Shown: positions 22,850-33,808 of the stretch, one piece after another
How positions within the stretch are numbered: the first letter of the stretch is position 1
How the letters are laid out: every line of letters starts with the position of its first letter
NCBI GenBank assembly: GCA_964017195.1
Contig: OZ024897.1
Location: forward strand, 6,676,360 to 6,740,359
Origin: Siderastrea radians
Taxonomy: Eukaryota; Cnidaria; Anthozoa; Scleractinia; Rhizangiidae
DNA length: 64,000 nucleotides
Direction of reading: 5' to 3'
Translations under genes and position numbers: made by a program
The notes under the pieces: model-generated
Database searches by the model: none
What the model was told of the DNA's origin: nothing
What the model saw: the letters and a program-made list of their open reading frames with translations, nothing else

Positions 22850-25800
22850 TTAACGTTCTTCGCTATAGAATACAACGCATCGCTCCTTCCTAACTTCATT
22901 GCACTGTGTGAGATGTCTGTTGACAACTCTCAAGTTTTCATAGCTTTGCTTTACTTTAGCATGTTGCTCACCATAAAACTTTTTTCTTATCATCAGTGCC
23001 ATCTCGTGACATTCTTTCGCCTCTTTGTACAGCCCAAGCTCCGAGTAATCAACGCCCAAGTTGTTATAACTTTTGGCCACATCAGGATTGCTTTCTCCGT
23101 AAGTCTTTTTTCTGATGTTCAGCGCCTTTTCGTTGGATTCTTTCGCTTGATTGTGCTGTCGAAGCATACTATAATCAACACCCATGTTATTATAACTTTT
23201 TGCCACTGCAGGATGCTCTTCACCGTAAATCTTTTTTCTGATATCCAGTGCCTTCTCATCGCATCCTTTTGCTTGATTGAGCTTTCCAAGCTCCCTGTAA
23301 TCAACAGCCAGGTTGTGAAAACTTTCTGCTACGTCAGGATGTTTTTCGCCACAAATCTTTTTCCTAATGCTCAGTGCCTTTTTGTTGCATTTTTTTGCTT
23401 CATTGTGCTGTCCTAGCTCCCTGTAATTAACAACCAAGCTGAGATAACTTGTCGCTACGTCAGGATGGTCTTCACCGCAAATCTTTTTTCTAATGTTCAG
23501 TGCGTTTTCGTTGCATTCTTTTGCTTGATTGTGCTGGCCGAGCTCCCAGTAATCAAAAGCCAAGTTGTGATAGCTTTTTGCAACTTTTAGACTTCCTTCA
23601 CCGTAAATCTTTTTTCTAATTATCAGTGCCATTTTGCTGCATTCTTTCGCTTCATTGTGCTGTCCAAGCTGCCTGTAATCAACACCCAAGTTGTGATAAC
23701 TTGCTGCAACATCGGGATGTTCCGCCATACGGTAAATCTGTTTCCTAATGTTGAGCGCCTTTTCGTCGCACTCTTTTGCTTGATTGTGCTGTCCAAGCTC
23801 CCTGAAATTAGCACCCATGCTGTGATAACTTGTTGCAACGTCAGGATGTTCTTCGCCGTAAATCTTTTTTCTAATGCTCAGTGCCTTCATATCGCATTCT
23901 TGTGCTTGATTGTGCTGTCCAAGCTCCCTGTAACCAAGGGCCAAGTTGTAATAACTTGCTGCAACATCGGGGTGCTCTTCACCGTAAATCTTTTTTCTAA
24001 TGCTTAATGCCTTACCGTTGTATTCTTTCGCTTCACTGTGATTTCCAAGCTCAATGTTAACAACAGCTAGGTTGCTATAAATTGCTGCTGCATAAACATG
24101 TTGGTCGCCGCAAATCTTACTTCCAAGTCCCAATGCCTTCTCGTGGCATTCTTTGGCTCGCTTGAGTTGTCCAAGATTCCTGTAATCAGTTCCCAAGTTG
24201 TTAAAACTTCCCACAACTTCAAAGTGCTCCTCACCATAAATCCTTTTCCTAATAATTAATGCCTTTTCGTGAAATTCTTTTGCTTTCTTGTACTGTCCAA
24301 GGCGAATATAAACATTTCCCAGGTAGTTATAACATCCAGCTTCATCAGCGTGCTCTTCGCCATATATTTCTCTGTAAATTGTTCTAGCCTTTTCAATGTG
24401 TGATATTGCGAGGTTACACTCGCATTTCAGGTTTAAAACTTTACCACGCATAAAGAAGACGTCTGCTTTTAACAGTTTGCCTTTCCTTGTACTGTTTGTG
24501 TGCTGTACAAAGTCAGTGGAGGAGAAAGAAAATAAATTTGCTTCTTTCGGATAACCAAGGTCACAACATATTTGAGAAGCTGAGCAAAGCCATGATACAA
24601 CATTTCCAGTAGAGACTGAGTGTGTCAATTCCCTCACTAAAACATCTCTTACTGCAACATTAGTGGTAATAATTTCATGAAGCGCCTTGCAGTGAACAAT
24701 AATTTTTCGCAACTTTGCGCAAGCGTGTCCACTCCCTTTTAAGAGCTTTTTCTCTGCCTCAATTAGCGAGTGAAAAGTCTTAATTGCTGCAGATATACAC
24801 TGAACACGCTCCGTAAAGTCGTAATTAGACATGAAAATTGTCTTGAGCACTTCATGGATAACGTTATGTACCCTTAAATAGCAGGAGTTCCCATCGTCAC
24901 CGTGTAAACAAGTAATCAGGGAAGATGTTAAGATCTTTGCTTTGATTAATTCTTCGGTTTCCTCCGGTGTGTGAACTTTGACAAAATCAACAGCAGCTTC
25001 AATTGGGAGAGAATATGGCGCACACATTGACAGAAAACAAAATACCTGACGGAGAACTTCATCCCCTTCCGAAGCTCTGGCAATTGCCATTTTAATGACA
25101 GTAGTCATCGATGTCGAATAAGCCGGATTTTGTTTTGCAAGGGGCTCTTCTGTAGCTTCTCGTTCGCCACGACCAAACCTTTCAAGGTAGTCCGCCCAAC
25201 TGTAGTTTGGAGAGCCATTACTCACAACAGTCTGCACGTATACTGCAGCAGCTGCTAAGGCAAGTGGCTGATACTCGAGGACCTCAGCGACCTTCCCAAC
25301 TTGTTCTTGATTCGCAATTTGTGAAACTTGACTTAAAAGCTCTACTGCATCATGTGGCTGCATTCCTTGACTTAGTGACTCATGGAAAGTGTGCGGAGCG
25401 TTGAAGGGGATTGTACTGCTGTCTTGGGTCGTGATCAGCACTTGTCCGCGGCCCCAGTCTTCGCTGCCAGTCGGAGGCAGATCGGCTCGTACCAAGGAAA
25501 GGTCAAGAACGTTGTCAGCGATGATAAGCCATTTGGAGAACAGCTTCATCTTTGGCGCGATTAAACGTTTAACGTGCTGTATCGTTTCCTTTGGGCTCTC
25601 CACTTTTAACTTAGCCAGGCTAGTCAAAGTGTATTCTGTAACTTCTAGTAGTTTAGCGAGACTGAGGTACGAATCAGCTAGTGTTTCAAGGGTTCCGGCA
25701 TTCACAGTTGTAACACAAATTAAGCCTTCACTCTCACGGGATCTTTTGTAGAAGTATTCCTGCCCAAGTTGTCGCGCGATCTGACTTTTGCCACATCCAG

Positions 25801-26572
25801 GATTTCCCGACAAATAAACAGTGCTCACGACTCCAGCACTTCCTTCTTCAAGCTCTTCCATTTTTTCCATGATTCGCGCGACATCTTTTGAACGCCTAAT
25901 GATTTGATGCGATGGCTTGAATGCGAGTTTACAGAAGGACTCGACTCTGGAATTGATTTCTTGTGTAAGGGCATCAACCTCCTCTTCTTTCTTCTCTTGG
26001 GCCACTTGTAAGTCAGATTTTGCTTGAAGCAACTCAGCTTGGAGTTTTGCGACCTGTGTCATCAAATTTTGTACTTCTGCGGTAGGAAAGCTTATTTGGT
26101 TTTTAACCTCCTCAACTTCCCTGATCGGAAGCTTCAAAGATTTGAACGCAGCTATTGCTTTTCCGACACAATTCTGGAATTCGACATCAGTAAGTTTGGC
26201 CTCGCTAATATGCGCAACACCGTTTCGAAGTTTACGAAGATCATCGATATCGCTGCGGACGGCTGTACTAAGGGTAGTGCCGATACTGTTAGAGTACAGG
26301 ATGGCAAAAACCAGACAAGTACAATCCCACTCTGCCGTGGTTCCCTTCTGTATTGTGGCCAGACATCGCGCATTGTTTGCCCGACTTCTACGAGATTCGT
26401 TGTTGTAAAAGTCGAACCCATTCTTAGACGTGTCTTTCCACTCTCCAAGCGGAGTTGTCTTGTGAAGGAAATCCCATTCTCGTTTGAACACCTTACGTAG
26501 TCCTTCTGGAACCAAGTTAAAGGCGATGTAACATACACGAAAAAAGTTCAGTTGCTCTGAAGTGTACTCCAT
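22850..26572 (-). CDS. HEPN (DZIP3-like)-coiled coil-NB-ARC-TPR receptor-like STAND ATPase, 1,240 residues
   Basis: One uninterrupted reading frame. I choose ATG at 26,570-26,572 (MEYTSEQL); the 25 codons upstream contain no ATG, and TTTTAACTACAG at 26,583-26,594 looks like the acceptor of a 5' UTR intron. Residues 1-150 form an all-helical DZIP3-type HEPN domain with LRNGVAH, the RX4H motif (R116, H121) of RNase HEPNs. Residues 165-215 are coiled coil. The NB-ARC region covers about 245-580, with Walker A GNPGCGKS (256-263), Walker B LIIADN (349-354), GQVLITTQDS, YQPLAL and an MHD-like LRVHNVIHEVL. About 12 TPRs of 42 residues with IYGEEHPDVA linkers follow (about 735-1,225). Such proteins are expanded in corals as presumed innate-immune or death sensors. 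The ligand is unknown; RNase activity is inferred from the motif only. Confidence 0.93.
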   Translation of the reverse strand: MEYTSEQLNFFRVCYIAFNLVPEGLRKVFKREWDFLHKTTPLGEWKDTSKNGFDFYNNESRRSRANNARCLATIQKGTTAEWDCTCLVFAILYSNSIGTTLSTAVRSDIDDLRKLRNGVAHISEAKLTDVEFQNCVGKAIAAFKSLKLPIREVEEVKNQISFPTAEVQNLMTQVAKLQAELLQAKSDLQVAQEKKEEEVDALTQEINSRVESFCKLAFKPSHQIIRRSKDVARIMEKMEELEEGSAGVVSTVYLSGNPGCGKSQIARQLGQEYFYKRSRESEGLICVTTVNAGTLETLADSYLSLAKLLEVTEYTLTSLAKLKVESPKETIQHVKRLIAPKMKLFSKWLIIADNVLDLSLVRADLPPTGSEDWGRGQVLITTQDSSTIPFNAPHTFHESLSQGMQPHDAVELLSQVSQIANQEQVGKVAEVLEYQPLALAAAAVYVQTVVSNGSPNYSWADYLERFGRGEREATEEPLAKQNPAYSTSMTTVIKMAIARASEGDEVLRQVFCFLSMCAPYSLPIEAAVDFVKVHTPEETEELIKAKILTSSLITCLHGDDGNSCYLRVHNVIHEVLKTIFMSNYDFTERVQCISAAIKTFHSLIEAEKKLLKGSGHACAKLRKIIVHCKALHEIITTNVAVRDVLVRELTHSVSTGNVVSWLCSASQICCDLGYPKEANLFSFSSTDFVQHTNSTRKGKLLKADVFFMRGKVLNLKCECNLAISHIEKARTIYREIYGEEHADEAGCYNYLGNVYIRLGQYKKAKEFHEKALIIRKRIYGEEHFEVVGSFNNLGTDYRNLGQLKRAKECHEKALGLGSKICGDQHVYAAAIYSNLAVVNIELGNHSEAKEYNGKALSIRKKIYGEEHPDVAASYYNLALGYRELGQHNQAQECDMKALSIRKKIYGEEHPDVATSYHSMGANFRELGQHNQAKECDEKALNIRKQIYRMAEHPDVAASYHNLGVDYRQLGQHNEAKECSKMALIIRKKIYGEGSLKVAKSYHNLAFDYWELGQHNQAKECNENALNIRKKICGEDHPDVATSYLSLVVNYRELGQHNEAKKCNKKALSIRKKICGEKHPDVAESFHNLAVDYRELGKLNQAKGCDEKALDIRKKIYGEEHPAVAKSYNNMGVDYSMLRQHNQAKESNEKALNIRKKTYGESNPDVAKSYNNLGVDYSELGLYKEAKECHEMALMIRKKFYGEQHAKVKQSYENLRVVNRHLTQCNEVRKERCVVFYSEER
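22900..24450 (-). repeat. 126-bp tandem repeats encoding the TPR array
   Basis: About twelve in-frame 126-bp units (42 codons each) with strong nucleotide similarity, especially units 4-11, which share AAAATTTACGGTGAAGA-type linkers. The similarity implies recent unit duplication or gene conversion. One unit carries IYRMAEHPDVA, a one-residue insertion in the linker, and another has GEGSLKVA instead of GEEHPDVA. Confidence 0.9.
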
Positions 26573-27639
26573 AGGAGAGTTTCTGTAGTTAAAATATTTA
26601 GAGAGAAATGCACAGTTAGTGAGTCCTAACACGTTGAATAAAAGCAAGAAACAAGTTGGGGCTATTAGCTTGTTCTACAGCACAATGTCGCCATCTTAAC
26701 CGTAGGAGGGGAAAGGCATGTTTTAAAACCTAAATGCAGTCCATAAAATTACCTCTAAAATACATGTTCCCTATGAACTGGAGGTGGCCAACAGCTGATA
26801 ACTGGTAAAGTCACCAGCAAGACCACATTTCACATCTGTCCCAAGTTCAACATGGATTGAAGTTTGTATTAAGGTAAAGGACGATCTCTCAATAGCATGT
26901 TCCACAAAAAACAGAAACGAGAAATAACACCACAGAAGAAGCGCAACCCCTCATGACCTCTCAGGATGGTGGATCTGCAACAACCAAAGGATGTTTCGCT
27001 TTGGCCCTCAGATCTATACACTCCCTCCCTCTGCCTACGTCACCATCTTCCTGATAACTGAACTACAGTAGGTACTCCTCTCTAACAAGGCAGCGCCAGA
27101 AACCGTCTCACCGATACAGCAACGTAACCGCGGCAACTAACTTTGAAAGGCGCCATCTCACACTACCACCAGGTCGTCGTGCCGGACCAGATCCCGCTCG
27201 TGTACCGCGGCAGAGCTTTGAGATTAAGTCGCTTGAACAATAAAAAGTTGCATCAATGACAGTATCATCCCTTATCAGGTAACTTAGGACCGTGATATGT
27301 AAAACCTGAAAATATCAGGAATGACGCTAAGTAGACGCATCTTGCACACTCTTATGGACGTCATGAAACAGTGAGCTGATCACAATTACCCTTGAAAGGT
27401 TAGGAAAGTTGGGAATTTGCTGCACCTCTAGTTATAAGAGGGGAAGTGCTTTATTTTAAGGATATTTCAACATATATCTTTTTGTGTTTTTGTTTTGAAT
27501 GTTTGTCGTGGTTTCTGTTTGGGTAAGTACGGTATTAAGTGCCTACCCGTAACTGAGATCTTGTTAGAGCCTAAATTTCGACGATGTTTGTCTCACGTCT
27601 GAGAAGCCCGGGGGGGAGGGAGCGCTATGGGTTTTGCGA
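26573..27639. other. 5' flank of the HEPN/NB-ARC/TPR gene
   Basis: Contains the probable 5' UTR splice acceptor (26,583-26,594) and otherwise unassigned non-coding sequence. No TATA box can be defended. Confidence 0.4.
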
Positions 27640-28013
27640 TGTGGGTGTGCCACGGGAAATCTAAAAGCCTTACACTATCAGCGGCACAGAAAAGTGATAT
27701 AGACTCTCCATGGCCTAGCGCCTGCTTACATTGAGGATCTCCTTGTCAGCTACATTCCGGGACGTTATCTAAGATCTGCAAAGAAAAATTTACTCGCCGT
27801 GCCTGGTTTCAAACTAAATAGTTATGGCCGCCGTGCTTTCTCTGTTGCTGCACCGTTGCTTTGGAACAGTCTTCCACAACATGTTAGGGATGCAGAATCG
27901 CTAGACATTTTTAAAAGACAGCTGACAACAGTTCTTTTTAAGCGTGCTTTTTTAAATTGATAATTTGATTGTAAATAGCGCCTTTGGACCGTTGGGAAAG
28001 GGCGCTTTAGAAA

Positions 28014-28014
<1 letters not shown>
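27640..28014 (+). mobile_element. 3' end of a non-LTR retrotransposon (CR1/L2-type LINE), 5'-truncated
   Basis: Translation of about 27,704-27,957 reads LHGLAPAYIEDLLVSYIPGR, RRAFSVAAPLLWNSLPQHVR and then LDIFKRQLTTVLFKRAFLN with a stop. This is the typical C-terminus after the reverse transcriptase of CR1/L2 LINEs. A short 3' UTR with GCGCCTTTGG...GGGCGCTTTAG and an (ATT)n tail follow. The upstream part of the element is missing. It lies about 1.1 kb upstream of the NLR-like gene. Confidence 0.85.
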
Positions 28015-28104
<90 letters not shown>

Positions 28105-28105
28105 A
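28015..28105. repeat. (ATT)n tail of the LINE
   Basis: About 90 bp of perfect ATT repeats directly following the LINE 3' UTR. CR1/L2-type elements in cnidarians commonly end in such microsatellite tails. Confidence 0.9.
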
Positions 28106-31100
28106 AAGGGAGTACTTCGCCCGGACTGTGAAGTGTTTGGATTCGATCTCGATCAAATAGGAGCAACTTTAATTGCTTCGAATCACCTGTCGAATACGCT
28201 GTTTTTGTGGACTGAGGTTTGGCAGGGTTTTTTTTTTTTTACCAGTGTACTTGCCCCAGTGATACGAATTTCCGAAAAAGGCACGCAAGACAACGAACTC
28301 GACTTAGTTTGCGAAATCCCATGCATATGTGATTTGTATTCGTGTTCCTTTTTAATTTCCAAGCCGAATTATTCGTTTTTTGAAGGAGAGACTGGGAAGC
28401 AAGAAGGTTTTGGGTCAGTAAAATTTATTACTCTTGTAGGAGCGAGGGGGATTTAACATTTCGGAACTGTTCGAAAGAGCCGAGAGAGAGAGACCAAGGT
28501 CGGCAATATGTTCAGCTCTATTCTTTTAGCAAGCTTTTATCTAAAAAATAGATAACCGTAGCGACATGAGAAATGCTTTAAACAAATATTTCGTTCGCCG
28601 CTTCGCTTGAAGTATGATCAAAGCTGACCGGGCTCAAAGTCGAGCAGAAATTTACGAAACGTTTTTCTGTTGTTCTCCAGACTCCAAAAGAAAAAGTACC
28701 GTAAGCTGTGGGCATTAAGCCAAACGTCAGCCTATAGGCAGATAAATACTGTAATAAAACTTTACCGTAAGAAGTAGAAGAAGGAATAACTGCGTGCGCT
28801 TGCAAAGTATTTTCCTGCAAGTTCGGGCAGGATCTCGGTGGAACGTGCAGCCACACACGCAATGCTTTGTCCGCGTGAGACCGAGAACACTGGGAAGTAA
28901 CGGCGATAAAGAAGTCACGTGTTCCCTAGGAAGTCAGAAAAACCTCCCAGTCGCAATTTTGAATGCCCTGTGCATGAGACTTCAGCCTTGGGAATATTTT
29001 ACGTACTTTGCAGAGTTTCGCTGTATTTTCGTCGGGCAAGTTTCTGTTCGCTTGCATACGAACACATAAGTAGTTGTGCAGATTTGCGACAAGGTCAAAA
29101 AAAGAAAAAAAAGTCACTGCGTGCAGAACCGGTGACGTAACAAAATCAGCAAAGGTGCGAATGAAAAGTTTGTTGTTCTAGCTTGTACAATCTTGCCTGT
29201 TACATGACTAACATATAACTGATTACTATAATCATTGAAAAGTGTTTTTTAGGATACGGGTTGTGTATTCCACGTAAGGTGTGAGGCACTTATAGTAAAA
29301 ATAGACTTCAACGTAAGTACAATGACTGTCTGGAAGGTGAAAGGTAATTAGTTTTGTTGGAATAAACCTTGAAAGGCTTGAACGAAGATAAACAATGTTA
29401 CCATGCAAGCATAAAATTAGGGGCTTTCCCATGACATCCAACTTTCTCTTCTTAGAGTTAATAAAATAATATAATTCCTCAACGTCATGTTATAATTCAT
29501 AGTATCATTTAAGATGTCCACAGACAGAGTGAGTGATGGTTGTATTTTGCAGAATAAGTAATTTTCTCTCCCCTAAACCACCAAATTTGCTTATTGCTCG
29601 CATTCAATTTAAAGATTTCCTCAGGGCAGTTGTCCCATCTATTGTTTCAAGGCGACAAGTAGTGAACCACAATTATTCAAGTTGGTGTTTTTACTATGCA
29701 GTGTAATCGGTTTTCAAAATGTTACGATTTCTTTACTTCCATGTCAGGTATCATTTCTCCCAGTCTGTTACCATGCATTTCACTTAGCGTTTGTTTTGAG
29801 AATTTGCTAGTTCATAGAATCAATCTCTTCTATCTGATACCTTTCGTCGCTCTCTTTTCCTGCTTGGAGTTCTGCATTGTCATTAAATTGAAATTGCTAG
29901 GAGAAATCAAATGCTGATCATTTATAGGAAATGAAGGATTACAATCATGTAAAAACGAAATACTGGAGTTATGCATACAGCTAATATCTCCAACTTTCAC
30001 CAGCCTTTTATAAGAACTAGACTCATCCACGAAATACCGAAGCCGTCTTCAACCGAGAAAATGAAGAGGCCAAACACGTGTACTAATGCAAATAGACCGG
30101 TGCATGCAGATTTCAACCCGATGTTGGCAAACTGCAAGTTGTTGAGAAGTATAGTTGAAATAGAACTTACTCTGAACATCTTTTCTATATCCAAGTCAGT
30201 TTTTGAACAACGTTTGCTGTGTTCGAATCCGCATTTGTCATGAGAATGTTTGCTAAATTGGGACGTGTTGTTTACTTAATTGCCCCCCTGAAGGGAGAGT
30301 TGTGAAAATAATTTGTGCGTGATCAAATGACTAGGAGAACTTGACGTTTCTCGAGGTTTGTTCCTGTGAAAACAAGCCGAAGTTTGCCAACGTTCTGTAG
30401 CTTGCTTAAATTTGATTTGTTGGCGCCTTAAAAGTCTCCAAGACAAGCTTATCACGAGATCATTTATTCAGCAGTATGCAATGCACGAATATTGGGTGCA
30501 ATTAAATCATTAAGTTTACAACTAAACGTTAGTATGTATTTACCTGTGTATATATACCGGCTGAGATCAAACAACCACTGACTCTGTTCCCTTCTTTGCT
30601 TCCAAAACCTGGAAAATTCACAAATGGATGAAAATGAAACCGGAAAATGCTAAATGATCTAAATTTATGTCGAGTCCCTCCGGCCTTTACACTTCAGTTC
30701 ACTTTTGTCAGTTTGATATCACACGCTGCATGCAGACGCTAATATCTAATTATACCTTGCCCTAACATTTAACTCTCTTCTAATTCTCCAAGCGAGCAAC
30801 TGAATTTCACGAAAATGTCAACTGTTTGTCCTTTCATGTAATACTCTACAGGAAAAAAAAATCATTTATCACAGGACGAAAAAAAATTGCTGTTTTGACA
30901 ATTAAGTGCAGGCATCGTGAACATTATTGCTGTAGATGAGAACATTCGGCCAAAAAAAAATTAGGTTTACATAACTTAATTTATTTAGCGTTTCCAGACT
31001 TGACAGGGACACCACCACAACTTACGCTTATTACTGTGGGCTCGTGATTGTATTGCCCCACCCCCCCCCCCCCCCCCAATGGAAGGTTGTACTAGATTGT

Positions 31101-31199
31101 AGGAGATACCGTCAAATATTCGCCAAATCGTGCGTAACGAATTCTTAAAAATCAAAGAAATGAGACTGATATTGAACTGAAAGTCTCTCCTTTGTTTAC
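28106..31199. other. Three kilobases without recognised genes
   Basis: AT-rich sequence with short reading frames only, none with domain character or paired splice sites that I could join. A poly(C) run lies at about 31,054-31,078. I see no recognisable repeat copy here. Confidence 0.4.
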
Positions 31200-31659
31200 C
31201 CTATCCAGAATGAATTCAACCCCATTTCAACCCCAACCTTAACCAAATGAGCGAGTCAGTGGACGACAGACGGGAGGAAGAACGAGCCTTTGAGAATCCA
31301 CTTTGAGTTGACGCGTAATTCCTGAAGCAAGTTAAAATTCAGTAAGAGAGTACAGGTGGCAACAAGAGCGGCTGCAGTTGCATAAGAGTTTTAGGTCAAA
31401 CGAAAGAAAGTTTAGGCTCTTACTCACATTTCCTTCGCCCCTTGAGAAAGAATGGGGGCCTACGATGACCAGAAGTGACGAGAATTTGAATTCTCGCTTT
31501 CTTTTGACCAGGAACTCTTAATCACGCGCTTTGTCGACATTGTAGCCCTCCCAAATAGTTTTCAATCTGCTCAAGTTTTCGTTAGAATCTCTAACGGTTC
31601 TCGCTTCGTTTGGGTTACTAACCTTATGCTCTCTTATCTACTCCTAAGCACCCTCAGTG

Positions 31660-32275
31660 AGCTTAACACTTTAAGCCCCCATGGTGATCAGCATCAAATT
31701 TCTTTTCATCGTATCTGTGTGCTATAACCCCCCCTCCCCGGGGGAACTCCCTTATATAAGCTATATTGGTATTTGCGGCGCCAAAGGGTATTATGGTTTT
31801 TGAGCCTTTTTGGTCTGAAATAGGGTATCGATTTTGACCATTTTGGTCTGAAATAGGGCGAGGTTTGTGCACTCTGATATGGGATCTGATATGGTTCTTA
31901 CAAGAAGCTATCTTTTTATTAATTTTCTTCTCCAAAGGACTGAGGTTTGATTGACGTTGGGAATTTGAAGCCCTTCTGAAATGTTTACGCAAAGGAAATA
32001 GGGTTAGGGTCTGATCTGAAATAGAGTATCCAATTTGGGTAAGGTCTGAAATGAGGTAGGGAAAATCACATATTTTGGTCTGAAATAAGGTAAGGGTTTC
32101 CAGAAGCGCGCCGCACACCCCCACCCAAATCTTCGGGAAGTACCCCCCGGGGCTATAACACGTACAGGTCATAAGAATTTAGCAAATAATCACCAAAGAT
32201 GAATTGTCTTGATGATTAAAATCAACAAAATCTAAGGAGACTAGTAAGGAGAATTTGCAGGGGTTAAACTCTCGT
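31660..32275. mobile_element. TTAAGCCC-type MITE, itself interrupted by a hAT-like MITE
   Basis: Left piece 31,660-31,728 (ACTTTAAGCCCCCATGGTGA) and right piece 32,152-32,275 (ACAGGTCATAAGAATTTAGC, then AGGGGTTAAAC) match the family copies at 14,028 and 53,622. The middle is the hAT-like element at 31,729-32,151. Confidence 0.65.
31729..32151. mobile_element. 423-bp hAT-like MITE with 8-bp target duplication GCTATAAC
   Basis: GCTATAAC occurs at 31,721-31,728 and 32,152-32,159, exactly flanking the element. The ends are inverted CCCCGGGGGGTACTTCC-like repeats. The interior repeats TCTGAAATAGGGTA many times. Further copies lie at about 43,670-44,100 and 62,150-62,640. The antisense 169-codon frame through it is not a gene. 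Confidence 0.85.
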
Positions 32276-32999
32276 CAACTCTCGCTCTTGTTTCACCACT
32301 AGCCATTATATGTTCCCATTGACTCCCATGCGCTCTGGTTTTAACTACCAGTCCTCATACACGTGTAAAGAGGCGATTGTTTTGTAAAGCAAATTAAAGG
32401 GGAAACATTATTCGAGGGACGGTTAATGCCACTTACCCACTCGGCTTTTCTTTAGAAATTTTGAAACTCGGTTTCTACTCAGTCTACGGAATTGTATGTT
32501 TGTATGACATTAAAATAGTGTACTTTACATTTATAGTGTGCATATCCCGGCTACTACCTGACTAAATTAAGATCTGGCTTTGATTTCCCCATGAGCTCCT
32601 GGCAAAATAAAATAAAATAAAAATTAATTCGATGACAACAATCGCCAAGCCATCATGTGCCATTGAGGGAGCTCGAAAAAACACGAGGCAAAAGGTAGTT
32701 TAAAATGTTGCTTCAGGTCCATTATGCCACGTGACCTTTCATCTGCCCTATCTCTGTATCGCAAATTCTAGGCAAAACATGTTCTAAACTGGTCACTAGT
32801 AAAAAAAAACATGTTCACATCAGGCGATTCATTACTCGTAACATGACAAGCATGATTGAAACACTTAATATTAAATTTAAAGATGGTGGCCGAGAGCGGA
32901 AAGGAAGCGAGTGAACGACACAATCCAAATTGGGGCTAGAATAAGGACACACTTCATCTTCTAACTTTTGAGTCTGTTGGTAAAATGCAAAGTGTGACA

Positions 33000-33640
33000 A
33001 TTCGAATAAAAGCTACTGAGCAGTACTTCCCCCGTGGTGCTGTTTATTATGCTGTACAAGGTGGTTCTAACTTTTGAGTCTATGGATGAAATCCTAAAGT
33101 GACACCATTCAAATGAAAGCTATTGAGCAGTACTTTCCTGTGGTACTGTTTATTATGCTGTACAAGGTGGTTCCAACTTTTGAGTCTATGGATAAAATCC
33201 TAAAGTGACACCATTCAGATGAAAGCTACTGAGCAGTACTTCCCCCGTGGTGCTGTTTATTATGCTGTACAAGGTGGTTCCAACTTTTGAGTCTATGGAT
33301 AAAATCCTTAAGTGACACCATTCAAATGAAAGTTACTGAGCAGAACTTCCCTGTGGTGCTGTTTATTACAATTTTAAGGGTAGTTCTAACTTCTGAGTCT
33401 GTGGATGAAATCCTAAAGTGTGACCATTCAAATGAAAGCTACTGAGCAGTACTTTCCTGTGGTTCTGTTTATTATACTGTACAAGGTGGTTCTAATTTTC
33501 GAGTTTGGACGAAATCCTGAAGTGTGACCATTCAAGTGAAAACTATTTGAGTAGTGCTTTCTTGCGGTACTATTTGTTATGCTGAACTATGTGGTTCTAC
33601 CTTTTTTGCCAATCTGTGAATGAAACCCTAGTTGACACTG
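33000..33640. repeat. 106-bp tandem repeat, about six units
   Basis: The unit contains GCTACTGAGCAGTACTTTCC, GTGGTGCTGTTTATTATGCT and TTTTGAGTCTGTGGATGAAA. The same array, with about eight units, lies beside the GUSB exon at 55,110-55,870. The unit length is not a multiple of three. Confidence 0.9.
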
Positions 33641-33704
33641 AAATGAAAGCTATTGTAAAAGGAGGGGGTGCGGGCAGTGTTCTATTTTAGGAGTATCAGC
33701 TTAC

Positions 33705-33808
33705 GTTGTTTGGTCATGAGGTCTGCAAAGTTTCATATTAGTTCACCAACCAAAATATTCTTTCCTTAGCTTATCAAACACTGGAAAATACTGCTGGATG
33801 GTTTCCAC
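33705..33808 (-). pseudogene. Duplicated, disabled copy of the GUSB penultimate exon
   Basis: About 90% alike to the real exon at 55,964-56,066, including the acceptor (TTTGTAG) and donor (GTAAGC). It is 104 nt instead of 103, so the frame breaks after KLRKEYF. The codon for the conserved Trp of ELIWNF is TGA. No other GUSB exon is found nearby, so this is a stranded exon carried by the segmental duplication. Confidence 0.88.

Larger units (their letters stand above)
31200..32345. repeat. Dispersed repeat family copy 2, split by a nested pair of MITEs
   Basis: Homologous to 21,170-22,149 and 34,135-34,890 (for example TCTGCTCAAGTTTTCGTTAG and GAGAATTTGAATTCTCG). It is interrupted from about 31,664 to 32,270 and resumes with ACTCTCGTCAACTCTCGCTC. 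Confidence 0.6.

Noticed and set aside
26570..26647. N-terminal extension of the HEPN/NB-ARC/TPR protein
   Set aside because: The 25 extra codons contain no ATG and cross a good splice acceptor (TTTTAACTACAG), so they are probably intron or UTR.
31663..32172. 169-codon minus-strand reading frame
   Set aside because: It lies almost wholly inside the hAT-like MITE and its target duplication, and it reads a repeated TCTGAAATAGGG motif; related repeat copies do not keep the frame.
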